This document shows, in pieces, positions 1 to 9,596 of a stretch of 64,000 nt of DNA (within the stretch, counting starts at the first letter, position 1; each line of letters starts with the position of its first letter). This DNA comes from JBHHUI01 sp965248775. Lineage in GTDB: Bacteria > Chloroflexota > Anaerolineae > Anaerolineales > JBHHUI01. The notes beneath the pieces are model-generated. The model made no database searches. It saw only the letters and a list, made by a program, of their open reading frames with translations, and was not told the DNA's origin. The stretch lies in assembly GCA_965248775.1 (NCBI GenBank), contig OZ252150.1:1178001-1242000 (forward strand). The letters are read 5' to 3'. The position numbers and the translations under genes are program-made.

Positions 1-711
1 GCGGTCTCGGTCGCAGAAGCGATCTATCAAGGTGAATATGAAGTCGATGGAATCCGGGCGATAAAGGTTGATTCGCTTTCCGAAGTCCAATGGAATCTTA
101 AGCAACGATTTGTACCAGTGCTCATCGATAAATCTGGCAAGGCGTTAAACGAGATTTCACCCGATATTCTCATCGACGGCCGCATGCTGAAGAGAAATCC
201 TTCAATATTGCGCTCGATGACCAAGCTCGTAATTGGAATGGGTCCGGGATTTAATGCCGGCGAAAATTGCCATGCGGTTGTTGAAACGATGCGCGGGCAC
301 TCGCTAGGGCGGGTGCTTTGGAAGGGTGCAGCGCTCGCCGATACCGGCGTACCTGAAGCGGTCGATGGCCGCGTTGGCGAGCGCGTGTTACGTGCACCGG
401 CAAATGGAGAACTTCGCTCACATGCTGAAATTGGCACGCATTTGAAGGCGGAACAACGCGTCGCCTCTGTCAACGGACAGGATGTGCTGGCCCCATTTGA
501 GGGTGTATTGCGTGGACTCATGCACATGGGTACGAAGGTCTCTGCGGGAGAAAAAATTGGCGATGTTGATCCGCGTAGCATCCGTGAACACTGTTTCACA
601 ATCTCGGACAAAGCGTTGGCAATTGGAGGCGGTGTGTTGGAAGCAATTATGTATTCATTGACTACTTCTGAGGAGCGAGGTCGCCGCCGGGGACAGGCAG
701 AGTATCCATAA
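1..711 (+). CDS. yqeB: YqeB-family selenium-dependent molybdenum hydroxylase system protein (5' truncated)
   Basis: The reading frame is open from base 1 to a TAA at 709-711, so the true start lies upstream of the window; 236 codons are visible. The protein matches my memory of the EF2563/YqeB family, which accompanies selenium-dependent molybdenum hydroxylases (xanthine dehydrogenase-like enzymes with a labile Se ligand). Supporting stretches are VLIDKSGKA, a GMGPGFNAGENCHAV block (about codons 75-92) and a C-terminal AIGGGVLEA. The last 50 bases overlap the 3' end of the convergent moxR gene. What the partner hydroxylase is cannot be seen. The call bears on the in-frame UGA discussed at 14290 because it suggests selenium use, although this family does not itself prove selenocysteine insertion. 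Confidence 0.75.
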   Translation, partial: AVSVAEAIYQGEYEVDGIRAIKVDSLSEVQWNLKQRFVPVLIDKSGKALNEISPDILIDGRMLKRNPSILRSMTKLVIGMGPGFNAGENCHAVVETMRGHSLGRVLWKGAALADTGVPEAVDGRVGERVLRAPANGELRSHAEIGTHLKAEQRVASVNGQDVLAPFEGVLRGLMHMGTKVSAGEKIGDVDPRSIREHCFTISDKALAIGGGVLEAIMYSLTTSEERGRRRGQAEYP

Positions 712-1615
712 TCTCCTCAACAACTTCGTCTGCGGTCAAGTCGCGTAGGCGAGCCGCAGGACTCATAATGATTCGGTGAGAAAGGGCTGGTAGCGCCAGC
801 GCTTTGACATCATCGGGCAGCACGTAAGTACGGTATTCCATCGCGGCGCGGGCCTGGCTGGCTCGATAGAGCGCCAGACTACCGCGCGGGCTGGCGCCAC
901 GATAAACTTCATCATGCTTGCGAGTCTTCGTGACCAAATCGACAATATATTGTTTGACAGATTCAACAGTGTAAATTTCCTTGACGGCACCTTGAGCCTC
1001 TGAGAGTTCCGCAGCAGAAACAACCTGTTCGAGCAAATCGAACGGGTGCTGGAACTGCTGACGCTCCAGCACATCGATTTCGGCGTTACGATCTGGATAG
1101 CCAAGCTTGACGCGCAGCAGAAATCGATCAAGTTGCGCCTCTGGGAGCGGAAAAGTACCTTCGTATTCGATCGGATTCTGTGTCGCCATCACCATAAAGG
1201 GGTGTGGGAGTATGCGGGTTACTCCATCGACTGTGATCTGAGCTTCCTGCATAGCTTCCAGCAGAGCCGCCTGGGTCTTCGGAGTGGCCCGATTAATTTC
1301 ATCGGCGAGTACCACCTGCGCTACAATTGGACCAGGACGAAATTCAAACTTCTTGGTTTCCTGGTTGTAAATTGAAACTCCTGTGACGTCACTGGGCAGC
1401 ATGTCGGGTGTAAATTGAATTCGCTTAAAAGTGCAACCGATAGAGCGGGCAATACTGCGAGCCAGCATCGTCTTCCCAACTCCAGGGACATCTTCGATCA
1501 ACAAGTGCCCTTGGCACAACAGGCTGGAAACAGCCAGTGCCACAGGCGTACGTTTCCCAACAATAACTTTTTCAATACTGTCGATTAACTTTTCCGCAAA
1601 AGATTGAACGGACAT
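662..1615 (-). CDS. moxR: MoxR-family AAA+ ATPase
   Basis: A 317-residue AAA+ ATPase of the MoxR class, cytosolic chaperone-like proteins that usually act with DUF58/VWA-domain partners. Walker A is EDVPGVGKTMLA (about residues 40-51), Walker B is VVLADEINRA (about 102-111), and the sensor region reads MVMATQNPIEYEGTFPLPEAQLDRF in two adjacent blocks. The C-terminal lid contains GASPRGSLALYRASQARA. Length is normal for the family. I chose ATG at 1615; a TTG at 1627 is possible. The gene is divergent from the DUF58 gene at 1983, the usual functional partner, and the two probably share the spacer as a promoter region. The 3' end overlaps yqeB by 50 bases. Confidence 0.93.
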   Translation of the reverse strand: MSVQSFAEKLIDSIEKVIVGKRTPVALAVSSLLCQGHLLIEDVPGVGKTMLARSIARSIGCTFKRIQFTPDMLPSDVTGVSIYNQETKKFEFRPGPIVAQVVLADEINRATPKTQAALLEAMQEAQITVDGVTRILPHPFMVMATQNPIEYEGTFPLPEAQLDRFLLRVKLGYPDRNAEIDVLERQQFQHPFDLLEQVVSAAELSEAQGAVKEIYTVESVKQYIVDLVTKTRKHDEVYRGASPRGSLALYRASQARAAMEYRTYVLPDDVKALALPALSHRIIMSPAARLRDLTADEVVEEIMDTLPVPGGDLAPQK

Positions 1616-1982
1616 GTATGACCCCAATATTCATTTCTATTTAATTGCGAAAGAATACCATGATTTTTCGTAACTGCTCAATCTAAATATGTCTGATAAG
1701 CAGCGCTGCAGGAATATAGATTATCTGCCCTGAAAAGATTACAACGTTGAGCCCAGCACACCTCGTCCAGTCGCCGAGACTGGGAAGTGAAGTAGGCATA
1801 CCGACGCAGCGCATTCGGCACTGTGCTGCACTTTGCCGAACGCCAAGTCCCCCCGGCCTAGTACCCAGTGGCGGACGCACTGTGCCGACGTCACGACCCA
1901 GTGCGTTCGTCGCGTCCCGGCGCCGCGACGGGGTGACTGGGCGTCCGGAACTGGGTCGGTTGCCCGTCACTCTGAGAAGACG
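1616..1982. repeat. Divergent spacer with GC-rich repeat-like block
   Basis: No convincing gene lies in this 367-bp spacer. The moxR-proximal 110 bp is AT-rich and probably holds promoters for both divergent genes. From about 1747 to 1975 the composition switches to GC-rich sequence with several short direct and inverted copies of ACCCAGTG/CACTGGGT-like words; one block (about 1897-1912) reads GACCCAGTGCGTTCGTC. The same word, with one base changed, is tandemly repeated at 18731-18804 in this window. I regard it as a dispersed repeat family rather than coding sequence. Confidence 0.55.
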
Positions 1983-3261
1983 ATGATAACCACAATTAAG
2001 CTTGAACGACCTTTATTGCCAATTGTCTTTGGCCTTCTCTTGCTCCTCTACCTATTAGATTCTTATCGGGGGTGGTTTATCCTTTCGTTGGGCTTAGGCA
2101 GTGCCTGGGGAATTGCATACGTTTGGGCCTATTCGCTCTCCAAGTCTTTGGCATTAACTAGGGAACAAAGATTCGGCTGGGTGCATGTTGGAGACAAATT
2201 CGAAGAGCGTATCACCATTCACAACGCCAGTCGAATTCCGGCCCTATGGGTGGAAATGATCTATCATTCGACATTGCCAGGTTACGAACCGGGGCGCGTG
2301 ACCGGCGCGCCCGGGGGATCAAATAATCGCTGGATTGATAGGGGAGTGACCACCCGCCGCGGTCTTTTTAAGCTTGGCCCAATTGATATGGTCAGCGGGG
2401 ACCCGCTCGGCATTTATTCTGTCACTCATCATTTTCCCGATCAAACTACCATGATGGTGACCCCGTCAATTATCCAACTTCCAGGAATTGAAGTGGCTCC
2501 CGGCGGACGCGTGGGTGAAGGAACGCAGTGGCGGAAATCGTTCGAAGTAACCATGAACGTCTCGAATGTACGCGAGTTCGAAGCAGGTGACAGTATGCGC
2601 TTGATTCACTGGCCAACGACTGCTCGCCGAGATGACATTTTTGTTAAAGTGATGGATAACGCACCTGTTAGCGACTGGTGGATTTTTCTTGATCTGGATG
2701 ACTCGGTTCAACACGGCCTGGGCAATATATCGACCGAAGAGCATGCAGTTATTCTCGCGGCCTCCATCGCCGAGCGCGGCTTGTAATGAAGGTAACGCAG
2801 TTGGTTTGGCAACCTATGGCAAAGACCTCGCATGGCTCCCACCGCGTTTTGGCGAAGAGCAGCGTCAGGAAATCTTACATGAGTTAGCTCGTGCCACTCG
2901 TGGCAAACTCCCCCTTACAGAGTTGCTTCATTACGCCCGTCCAATCTTCCGGCAAAATCCCAGCCTGATCATTATCTCCTCCAATTTAGATCCCACCTGG
3001 ACGAATGAACTCTCCACATTTCAGGGAAGTGGCATTGTGCCAACCGTATTACTGCTTGACCCAAATGGTTATTCCCCCAACAGCGATCGCTATGAGAACC
3101 CACGTATAATGATCGATTTGTTATCCGAACTGGGGATTACCTCCTACCTGTTCGACCCAGAATCTTTCAAACGTCCGGAAATCAGCTCTGATGAGCCCAC
3201 CCCCCGCAGGTGGCAGTCGCTAACCGCTAATCCAGAAACTGTAGAGTGGAAGCCAGTTTGA
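1983..3261 (+). pseudogene. DUF58 domain protein, frameshifted
   Basis: Starts at ATG 1983 with two N-terminal membrane segments (about residues 9-23 and 27-45), then an extracytoplasmic or cytosolic beta-rich part and the DUF58 core: REFEAGDSMRLIHWPTTAR is the family signature. The frame runs into TAA at 2784-2786, but the +1 frame continues with NEGNAVGLATYG and about 155 further residues to TGA at 3259-3261, exactly what a DUF58 C-terminal VWA-like half needs. A single inserted base near 2775-2780 explains it; it is either a real frameshift or a sequence error. DUF58 proteins pair with MoxR ATPases, and moxR sits divergently next door. Stop-side flank is directly followed by an IS end. Confidence 0.85.
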
Positions 3262-3284
3262 CAGCGAAAATTGAACAGCTTCGG

Positions 3285-4862
3285 TTTAGGATAGTTTCCG
3301 GTGCAAAACGCACCACCTAATCAGAAATCGGCAAGGGCGAACTTCTTGCTGGGAGTGAACCTTGACAATTGCATAGTTACGTGGCCTTGGCCGCCAGCTT
3401 GGTACCGATGGTATTGAGATTGGCCGCCAGGATGGCCAGCCCGACCCAACGGTGGAAGCCTGCTTCGCCACGATTGCGGCAACGGTCGAGTCGATAGCGG
3501 CGTTTCAAGACACTTATCCGACCTTCGACGCCGGCGTGGTAACGCTGGCCACGGCGTTACCAGAGTTGCTTTTCATGGGCCCGACGTTGTTTGGATTTGT
3601 GCTCGGGCTTGGGCAAGATGACGCGCGCGACACCTAATGCGCGAGCATAAGCTTCGTTGCCGGGCGAGTAGAGTCCGCGATCGCCGCTGACCTGTTCCGG
3701 TGCGCAGCCAAACTGCTGCGTGTGCTGGTCGAGGGCAGGTTGCCACTGATTGACATCGTTCGGATTGCCAGCGAGGACGCGCCAGTTGCTTAGCAAGCCG
3801 CCGTCGACTTCATCGAGCCAGACCTTGCGCCCGAACTCGGTGGGCTTGCGGACCTTGTTCCTGCGGATGATGGCGGTATGCGGTTCAAAGAGACTTACGA
3901 GCTTCTCACTCGCCGGGACACTCTCGCCGGCGAAGACCCGCCGCTCACATTGACTGATGACCTGCTCGACACGCGGGGTGAAGGTCTCGAGGGTCGCGGT
4001 CAAGCGCTGCGCTGCGCGATCTTTCTGTGTCTGCAGCTGCTCCAGAACGATTTTCGCCTGCTGCACACTCTGGCGGGCGACCTGCAGCAGCTTGCGGTAC
4101 GTGGTCGTCAGCTGCGCTTTAGCTGTCTCGGAGCGCCTGCGGGCCTGATTGGCCACCTGGCGAGCATACTTGCGGGCACTGCGGGAGCGGTTGCGGAACG
4201 TCTCTTGCGTCAGTTCGGTCGTGTCACCGAGCACCGTTTTCGCCCGTCTCAGCGTGCGCCCAAGCACACGCACACCATCAGCCAGCAGGCCGTTGTCAGT
4301 GGGGTAGCGGATGTTGGTCTCGACAACCGTTCCATCTGTGCGCAGCTTGCGGCCACGGGTGATCTTTAGCCTGCTGGCCAGCTGCAACACGTGGGCGTTC
4401 AGGGAGATAAGTGTTTCAGGTTGGAGCAGGTTCGCCCAGCGCAGGAGCGTCTTCTCGTCCGGCACGCGCTCGAAGTACACGCGGCAGAAGTGGCGCAGTA
4501 CCAGACTGTCCCTGACATGTTTCTCTGTTTCCGCGTAGCTCCAGCCGTACAAATGCTTTACGACTAACACCCTGAGCACGACTTCCACCGGCGTGGAGTT
4601 GCGGCCCGTCTGTAGTGTTTTCGGATAGCGTCGCGCAAAGTCACCGCGCACTCGCTGGTAGAGCTCGTCGTCATCCAGCAATACGTCGATATGCGCCAAC
4701 ACCGGGTCCAGCTCACTCGTCAATGCCAGAATGTCCAGGAAGAACTTGTCGATTTCGTGGCGGTCACGTAACATTGCAGCGGCCCTTTCTGTGGAAAATG
4801 CGGGTTTGATCATTCGCATCTTCTCACAGGAGGGCCACTTTCGCACCGGAAACTACCCTAAA
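3285..4862. mobile_element. IS element with DUF772-type DDE transposase (IS5/ISNCY-like)
   Basis: Imperfect terminal inverted repeats bound the element: TTTAGGATAGTTTCCGGTGC at the left end (from 3285) and its complement with one or two mismatches ending at 4862 (CGCACCGGAAACTACCCTAAA). The only gene inside is the minus-strand transposase. No clear target duplication is visible, consistent with an old insertion. It separates the DUF58 gene from the CaiB operon without cutting either. Confidence 0.8.
3377..4819 (-). pseudogene. Transposase (DUF772/DDE type) with in-frame stop
   Basis: About 480 codons. The N-terminal half has a DUF772-like domain (YGWSYAETEKHVRDSLVLRHFC, read as two blocks), followed by a long basic coiled segment and the DDE core (KLRTDGTVVETNI, then GDRGLYSPGNE). 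The frame meets TAA at 3557-3559 after KQLW, yet the same frame continues without interruption through RYHAGVEGRISVLKRRY and a normal LAANLNTIGTKL tail to TAA at 3377-3379. So it is one nonsense codon, not a frameshift. The transposase is probably inactive unless the stop is read through. Start between 4813 and 4819 is uncertain; ATG 4819 is used here. Confidence 0.82.
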
Positions 4863-4947
4863 TATGATGACGCATGATATCGTCGGTCTCCGAACCCTCG
4901 CAGAATTGGTGCTGTAATTTTTTCACTCGAATAACGCAATAACATTC

Positions 4948-6129
4948 ATGTCTGGTCCGCTTTCTTCTTTGAAAGTTCTTGATTTCTCAACCCTCCTGCC
5001 GGGACCTTTTGCGAGTATGTATTTAGCTGACCTCGGCGCAGAGGTAGTCCGGGTGGAGGGGCCACAGCGGCCCGATCCTATTCGTAATTCGCCGCCTTTT
5101 GATGAGGGAGCCTCCGTCTGGCATTCCCTTCTCGGTCGTTCAAAACGATCAATCGCAATCGATCTCAAAAATCCAAAGGCATCCGAGATAATCAAACGTC
5201 TGGTTCAAGACTATGACATTGTGCTGGAACAATTTCGGCCCGGGGTGATGGATCGACTTGGGATCGGGTACGAAGCATTGCTCGCTGCCAACCCGAGTGT
5301 GATCTATTGTGCCCTTACTGGCTATGGTCAGACCGGCCCGCTGCGCGAGCGAGCCGGACATGATATAAATTATTTATCATTAGCCGGAGTCGCGAATGCA
5401 CTTGGGTCTAAGACAAATGGTCCGGTACCGTTAAGTGTGCAGGTTGCCGACGTTGGCGCGGGATCACTCACCTTGCTCGTTGGGTTGTTGGCTGCCGTAA
5501 TCCACCGTTCGACGACCGGGCAAGGCCAGTTTGTTGATGTGAGTATGCACGCGGGTTCCGTCTCCTGGAATTCAATCCCAGCGATGGCGGCACTTGTGAC
5601 GGGAATCGATCCAGGTCGCGAAGAATCTCTCCTCAACGGCGGTACTTATTATAATTTCTATAAGACGAGTGACGGACGATACATGTCGGTGGGCAGTCTG
5701 GAACCAAAGTTTTGGCGCGTCTTGTGCGACGCACTTGATCGCGATGATCTATACGAACTCGGCATGTCATCTAAACCGGAAGATCAATCAATTGTGAAAG
5801 ATGCGCTGCGACGAGAATTTGCGACCGCCACGCGCGACGAGTGGACAGCGAGGTTCGCCGAAGTCGACGCCTGTGTGGAGCCGGTGCTCACGGCCTCCGA
5901 AGCATTGCAGCACCCGCAAGCCGGCGCGCGCGGAATGCTCGTAGATGTGCCGGCGGCGGATGGTTCGATGCAATCCCAGATTTCAAATCCGATCGTATTC
6001 TCCGAGACTGAAGCGGAATATAAGCATGTTGGAGCGGCGTTCGGTGAACATACGGATCAGGTTCTGAGAGAAGCAGGTTATTCGAACGAGGATATTCGGG
6101 CAATGCACGCCAGCGGGTTGATCGCCTAA
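4948..6129 (+). CDS. CaiB/BaiF CoA-transferase family protein (alpha-methylacyl-CoA racemase-like)
   Basis: A complete 393-residue family III CoA-transferase/racemase. Signatures: VLDFSTLLPGPFASMYLADLGAEVVRVE at the N-terminus (two contiguous family blocks), FRPGVMDRLGIGYE, and GHDINYLSLAGV around residue 140, where Asp is the family's catalytic residue; the GHDINY context is closer to 2-methylacyl-CoA racemases than to formyl-CoA transferases. It acts in the cytosol on acyl-CoA thioesters. It is the first gene of a CoA operon with an acyl-CoA dehydrogenase 21 bp downstream and a thiolase after that; it is the only undamaged member. Substrate is not predictable from sequence. Confidence 0.88.
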   Translation: MSGPLSSLKVLDFSTLLPGPFASMYLADLGAEVVRVEGPQRPDPIRNSPPFDEGASVWHSLLGRSKRSIAIDLKNPKASEIIKRLVQDYDIVLEQFRPGVMDRLGIGYEALLAANPSVIYCALTGYGQTGPLRERAGHDINYLSLAGVANALGSKTNGPVPLSVQVADVGAGSLTLLVGLLAAVIHRSTTGQGQFVDVSMHAGSVSWNSIPAMAALVTGIDPGREESLLNGGTYYNFYKTSDGRYMSVGSLEPKFWRVLCDALDRDDLYELGMSSKPEDQSIVKDALRREFATATRDEWTARFAEVDACVEPVLTASEALQHPQAGARGMLVDVPAADGSMQSQISNPIVFSETEAEYKHVGAAFGEHTDQVLREAGYSNEDIRAMHASGLIA

Positions 6130-6150
6130 TGGGGAAAGGGAGTCCAAGCT

Positions 6151-7294
6151 ATGCAGGATAGCCTTCTCACATCTGAACACAGGATGTTCCGGGACGCATT
6201 CCGCCGCTTCGTCGAACAGGAGATTTCGCCAAATTACGAACAGTGGGAGCATGATCGAATGATCTCCCGCGAAGTCTGGCAGAAAGCCGGCTCACTTGGT
6301 TTTCTCTGTATGGATGTGCCCGAGGATTATGGCGGCGGTGGTACGTCCGATTTTCGTTATAGCGCCATCATTGTGGAGGAACTGAGCCGCGCGAATGCTG
6401 CGAGTGTTGGCTTTAGCATTCACACGGATATGGTTGTGCCCTATATATTGCGAGACGCGACGGACGAGCAAAAACAACGCTGGGTTACCGCGCATGGTTG
6501 CGGGTGAGGCCATCGGTGCAATTGCAATGAGCGAACCGGGAACAGGCAGCGACCTTTCGGCAGTGGAGACAACTGCCATTCGAAGTGGTGATGAATACGT
6601 GCTCAACGGCCAGAAAACATTTATCTCCAATGGCATCCTCAATGATTTCGTCATTGTTGTTGCCAGGACTGATTCCAATGCACGAGCGCATGGAATCAGT
6701 CTAATTCTCGTTGAACGCGACATGGAAGGTTATGAGCGCGGTCGGGTGTTGGACAAGATCGGTCTGCATTCCCAGGACACTGCTGAATTGTTCTTCAGCA
6801 ATGTGCGCGTGCCCGTTGAGAATCGAATTGGTGGGGAGAACGAAGGCTTTTACGCGTTGATGAAAGGTCTGCCGCGCGAGCGCTTGAGCATGGCAGCTGG
6901 GGCCGTGGCCGCGGCCGAACAGGCGCTCGAATGGACTGTGGAGTATTGTCAGGTGCGAAAAGCATTTGGTCGTTCGATTGGTAAATTCCAGAACTCGCGC
7001 TTCCGACTGGCGGAAATGCAAACCGAAATCGAGATCGGACGTGTGTTTGTAGATCATTGCATCTTGCTTTACAACGAAGGCGAATTGAATGCCGAGAAAG
7101 CCGCCATGGCAAAGTGGTGGACGACTGATATGCAGGTGCGCATCGTCGACCAGTGTTTGCAGCTACATGGCGGCTATGGTTACATGCTGGAATATCCAAT
7201 TGCAAGGGCCTATGTAGACTCGCGGGCATAAAAAATATATGGTGGTACAAATGAGATCATGAAAGAGATCATCGGCAGGAGTATGGGATTTTAG
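6151..7294 (+). pseudogene. Acyl-CoA dehydrogenase, frameshift plus in-frame TAA
   Basis: Starts at ATG 6151, which follows an AAAGGGAG ribosome site. The N-terminal alpha domain is intact to residue about 110. An extra G in TGGG at 6481-6484 shifts the frame; the next frame resumes with LPRMVAGEAIGAIAMSEPGTGSDLS, the FAD-contacting block. The C-terminal four-helix domain follows (RKAFGRSIGKFQN, LQLHGGYGYMLEYPIARAY). A TAA at 7229-7231 stands where the family has Gln (DSRA-Q-KIYGGTNEI); beyond it the same frame continues through KIYGGTNEIMKEIIGRSM to TAG at 7292-7294. The product would oxidise an acyl-CoA in beta-oxidation or branched-chain acid breakdown. Two independent lesions make a functional protein unlikely. 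Confidence 0.9.
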
Positions 7295-7344
7295 ATACAG
7301 AATGATGAGAGAGTCAGAGGGAAGAGAACGAATTGGAGAAAGCT

Positions 7345-8553
7345 ATGACAAAAGAAGCCTATATTTTTGACGGCATCCGCACCCCGCGCGGTCGAGGCAA
7401 AGCCAATGGGTCGCTGCATGATGTAAAACCTATCGAGCTGCTAACTACATTGTTCGGAGAATTACAGAGTCGCAACGAATTGGATACCTCCCAGATCGAC
7501 GATGTCGTTCTCGGGTGTGTGATGCCCATTAACGATCAAGGATCCGATTTGCCTAAAATCGCAGCGCAATATACCGGCTGGGATATCGATGTGCCGGGGA
7601 TGCAGATTAATCGCTTTTGTGCCTCGGGTCTGGAGACCGTTAATCTGGCTGCGATGAAAGTGCGCTCCGGCTGGGAAGAACTTGTCGTGGCTGGTGGCTT
7701 CGAATCGATGTCGCGGGTACCGATAGGCTCTGATGGAGGGGCAATGGCGGATGATCCAGAAGTTGCCGATAAAACGAATTTCGTCCCGTAAGGCATCAGC
7801 GCTGATCTCATCGCCACACTGGAAGGATTTTCTCGCGAAGATGTCGACCGCTTCGCGCTAGGCTCGCAGCAACATGCTGCCCATGCCTGGGAAAGCGGTC
7901 ATTTCAAATCAGTCATCCCCATCCCCAATGGAGACTCCGGGCCGAGGCTTGCCCATGACGAACATATGCGCCCCGGGTCCACTATGGAGGCGCTGGGGAA
8001 TTTAATACCTGCCTTTGAAGAAATCGGTGCTTCTGTCTACGATAGGGTAGCCCTACGTAAATATCCCTAAGCGGGTGAAATCAATCACGTCCACACCGCC
8101 GGAAATTCGTCCGGCATCGTGGATGGCGCCGCATTGGTTCTAGTGGGCTCGAAGGAAAAGGGTGAGGCGCTCGGGTTAACACCCCGCGCTCGCGTTCGCG
8201 CCGCTGCGCTAGTGGGCACCGATCCGACGATTATGCTCACTGGTCCTGCCCCTGCATCTCGTAAAGCCTTGGCGCAAGCTGGTAAGCAGATCAGCGATAT
8301 CGACTTGCTCGAGGTCAATGAAGCCTTCGCGGCGGTTGTATTGAAGTTCCTACGAGAGATGGAATTGGAAGGAGCCGAGCACGTCAACGTAAATGGCGGC
8401 GCGATTGCTATGGGACATCCCCTCGGGGCAACCGGTGCGATGCTCCTGATTACTGCTCTTGACGAGCTCGAACGCACGGATCAGGAGACAGCCCTCATCA
8501 CCCTTTGCGTTGGCGGCGGAATGGGTATCGCGACAGTCATCGAACGAGTCTGA
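7345..8553 (+). pseudogene. Acetyl-CoA acyltransferase (thiolase) with two in-frame TAA codons
   Basis: A full-length thiolase frame (about 403 codons) with no frameshift but TAA at 7789-7791 and 8068-8070. Start ATG 7345 has GGAG six bases upstream. Recognisable: FDGIRTPRGRGKANGSL, active-site NRFCASGLETV (nucleophilic Cys about residue 90), HVHTAGNSSGIVDGAA, NEAFAAVVLKF, NGGAIAMGHPLGATGA (His) and the C-terminal CVGGGMG (Cys). The first TAA sits in VP-stop-GISADLIA, normally VPQGI; the second in KYP-stop-AGEINHV, where Gln or Glu is usual. Both are one substitution from a sense codon. The gene would complete beta-oxidation with the upstream dehydrogenase, which carries the same kind of lesion. 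Confidence 0.9.
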
Positions 8554-8599
8554 TTAACTTTTCTACTCTGTAGCAAACCACAATTTAATCAACTTTCAC

Positions 8600-8634
8600 G
8601 CCGTCGGAATCATTTTCCGGCGGCTTTTTTTGTG
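8600..8634 (+). terminator. Rho-independent terminator after thiolase
   Basis: A 10-bp stem (GCCGTCGGAA pairing TTCCGGCGGC with a G-T pair) with a short loop, followed by seven T residues. It closes the CoA operon and lies between convergent transcription units. Confidence 0.85.
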
Positions 8635-8651
8635 GAGCTCCATTTCGACCA

Positions 8652-9203
8652 TTACGCTCGCTTTAGAAGATTATTCTTCGGCGCAATAAATTTATCGCTG
8701 AGATAGCCTTGTAAGTTGGGCTCGGCCATCCTCGTTATTCCGGGAACTCCCTGAAAGCTAGCGGCAATCTCTCCGATCGATGTATCGATCACTGGATGAA
8801 TGTAGTTGGGTGCTATTTCTGCCAACGGAATGACTATGTGAGCACGTGTCAAGATATCCGGTTCCGGGATGGGATGACCATCCATCAAAAAAACTTCTGA
8901 GTTCACTAAGATGATATCTAAATCGATAGTGCGCGGGGCATTTTTCTCTGATGTACGGACCCGATTAAGTGTAAGTTCGATACCACGCAGAATGTTGATT
9001 TTGAAGTTGTACGGCTCGAGGTCTGTCTCTACCAGCGCAGCGGCGTTGAAGTACGCTTCCGTACGATTGTCATCGATCGGGGCAGTTTCGTAAATAGCCG
9101 AGATGGAAATTAGATTCGTCCGCTGCGCCAGAAGTTCGACACCTGCGGGAAGATTTCGTTCCTTTTTAATATTGGAGCCAATTGCCAGATAAATTCGGTT
9201 CAC
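8652..9203 (-). CDS. folK: 2-amino-4-hydroxy-6-hydroxymethyldihydropteridine pyrophosphokinase
   Basis: HPPK transfers pyrophosphate from ATP to the hydroxymethyl-dihydropterin in folate synthesis. The 183-residue protein has the family start YLAIGSNI, the pterin-binding YETAPI and FNAAALVET, and the metal/ATP signature PRTIDLDIIL (two Asp). The start is GTG at 9203, overlapping the folB stop by four bases (GTGA), so translation is probably coupled. The C-terminal extension past the normal core (about 25 residues) is not unusual. Third gene of a minus-strand folate operon. Confidence 0.93.
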   Translation of the reverse strand: MNRIYLAIGSNIKKERNLPAGVELLAQRTNLISISAIYETAPIDDNRTEAYFNAAALVETDLEPYNFKINILRGIELTLNRVRTSEKNAPRTIDLDIILVNSEVFLMDGHPIPEPDILTRAHIVIPLAEIAPNYIHPVIDTSIGEIAASFQGVPGITRMAEPNLQGYLSDKFIAPKNNLLKRA

Positions 9204-9577
9204 AAACTCTTTTCCTGTTCGGCTCTATTTCGACTAATGGTGACACCCACTGCATCCGCGAAGCGCAGGGCGCCCGGTTTTCGAATGCTCACTTCGACCT
9301 GCTGGACAAGTTCGATTTGAAAACAAATCCCAGCGATTGATTCTGCCAATGCCTCGACCAATTTATGTGACGATTGTTCCACATGCTCAATTACATTTTT
9401 CGCAATCGTCCGGTAGTTAACAGCATCATTTATATTATCTGAAACACCCGCATTGCGCATGTCGGTATACATGACAATATTGATGATCACGTCCTGTTTT
9501 TTCTCGCGCTCCCAATCGTTAATGCCTATGATGCAACGCAAGCGTAAATTGTCGATGTGAACTTTATCTGTATTCAA
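9200..9577 (-). CDS. folB: Dihydroneopterin aldolase
   Basis: FolB cleaves dihydroneopterin to hydroxymethyl-dihydropterin, the step before FolK. I place the start at TTG 9577 because an AAGGGAG site lies six bases upstream and it gives 125 residues, the family's normal size; a longer in-frame reading to 9655 would run into the upstream gene. Motifs: DNLRLRCIIGINDWER, AVNYRTIAKNV, LVEALAESIAGIC with catalytic Glu, and a C-terminal SIRKPGALRFADAVGVTI. Stop overlaps the folK start. Confidence 0.92.
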   Translation of the reverse strand: MNTDKVHIDNLRLRCIIGINDWEREKKQDVIINIVMYTDMRNAGVSDNINDAVNYRTIAKNVIEHVEQSSHKLVEALAESIAGICFQIELVQQVEVSIRKPGALRFADAVGVTISRNRAEQEKSL

Positions 9578-9596
9578 TTGCAACTCCCTTGCGATT

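Noticed and set aside
1683..1986. Short ORFs in the moxR/DUF58 spacer.
   Set aside because: Arg/Pro-rich translations from a GC-rich repeat block on both strands, without ribosome sites.
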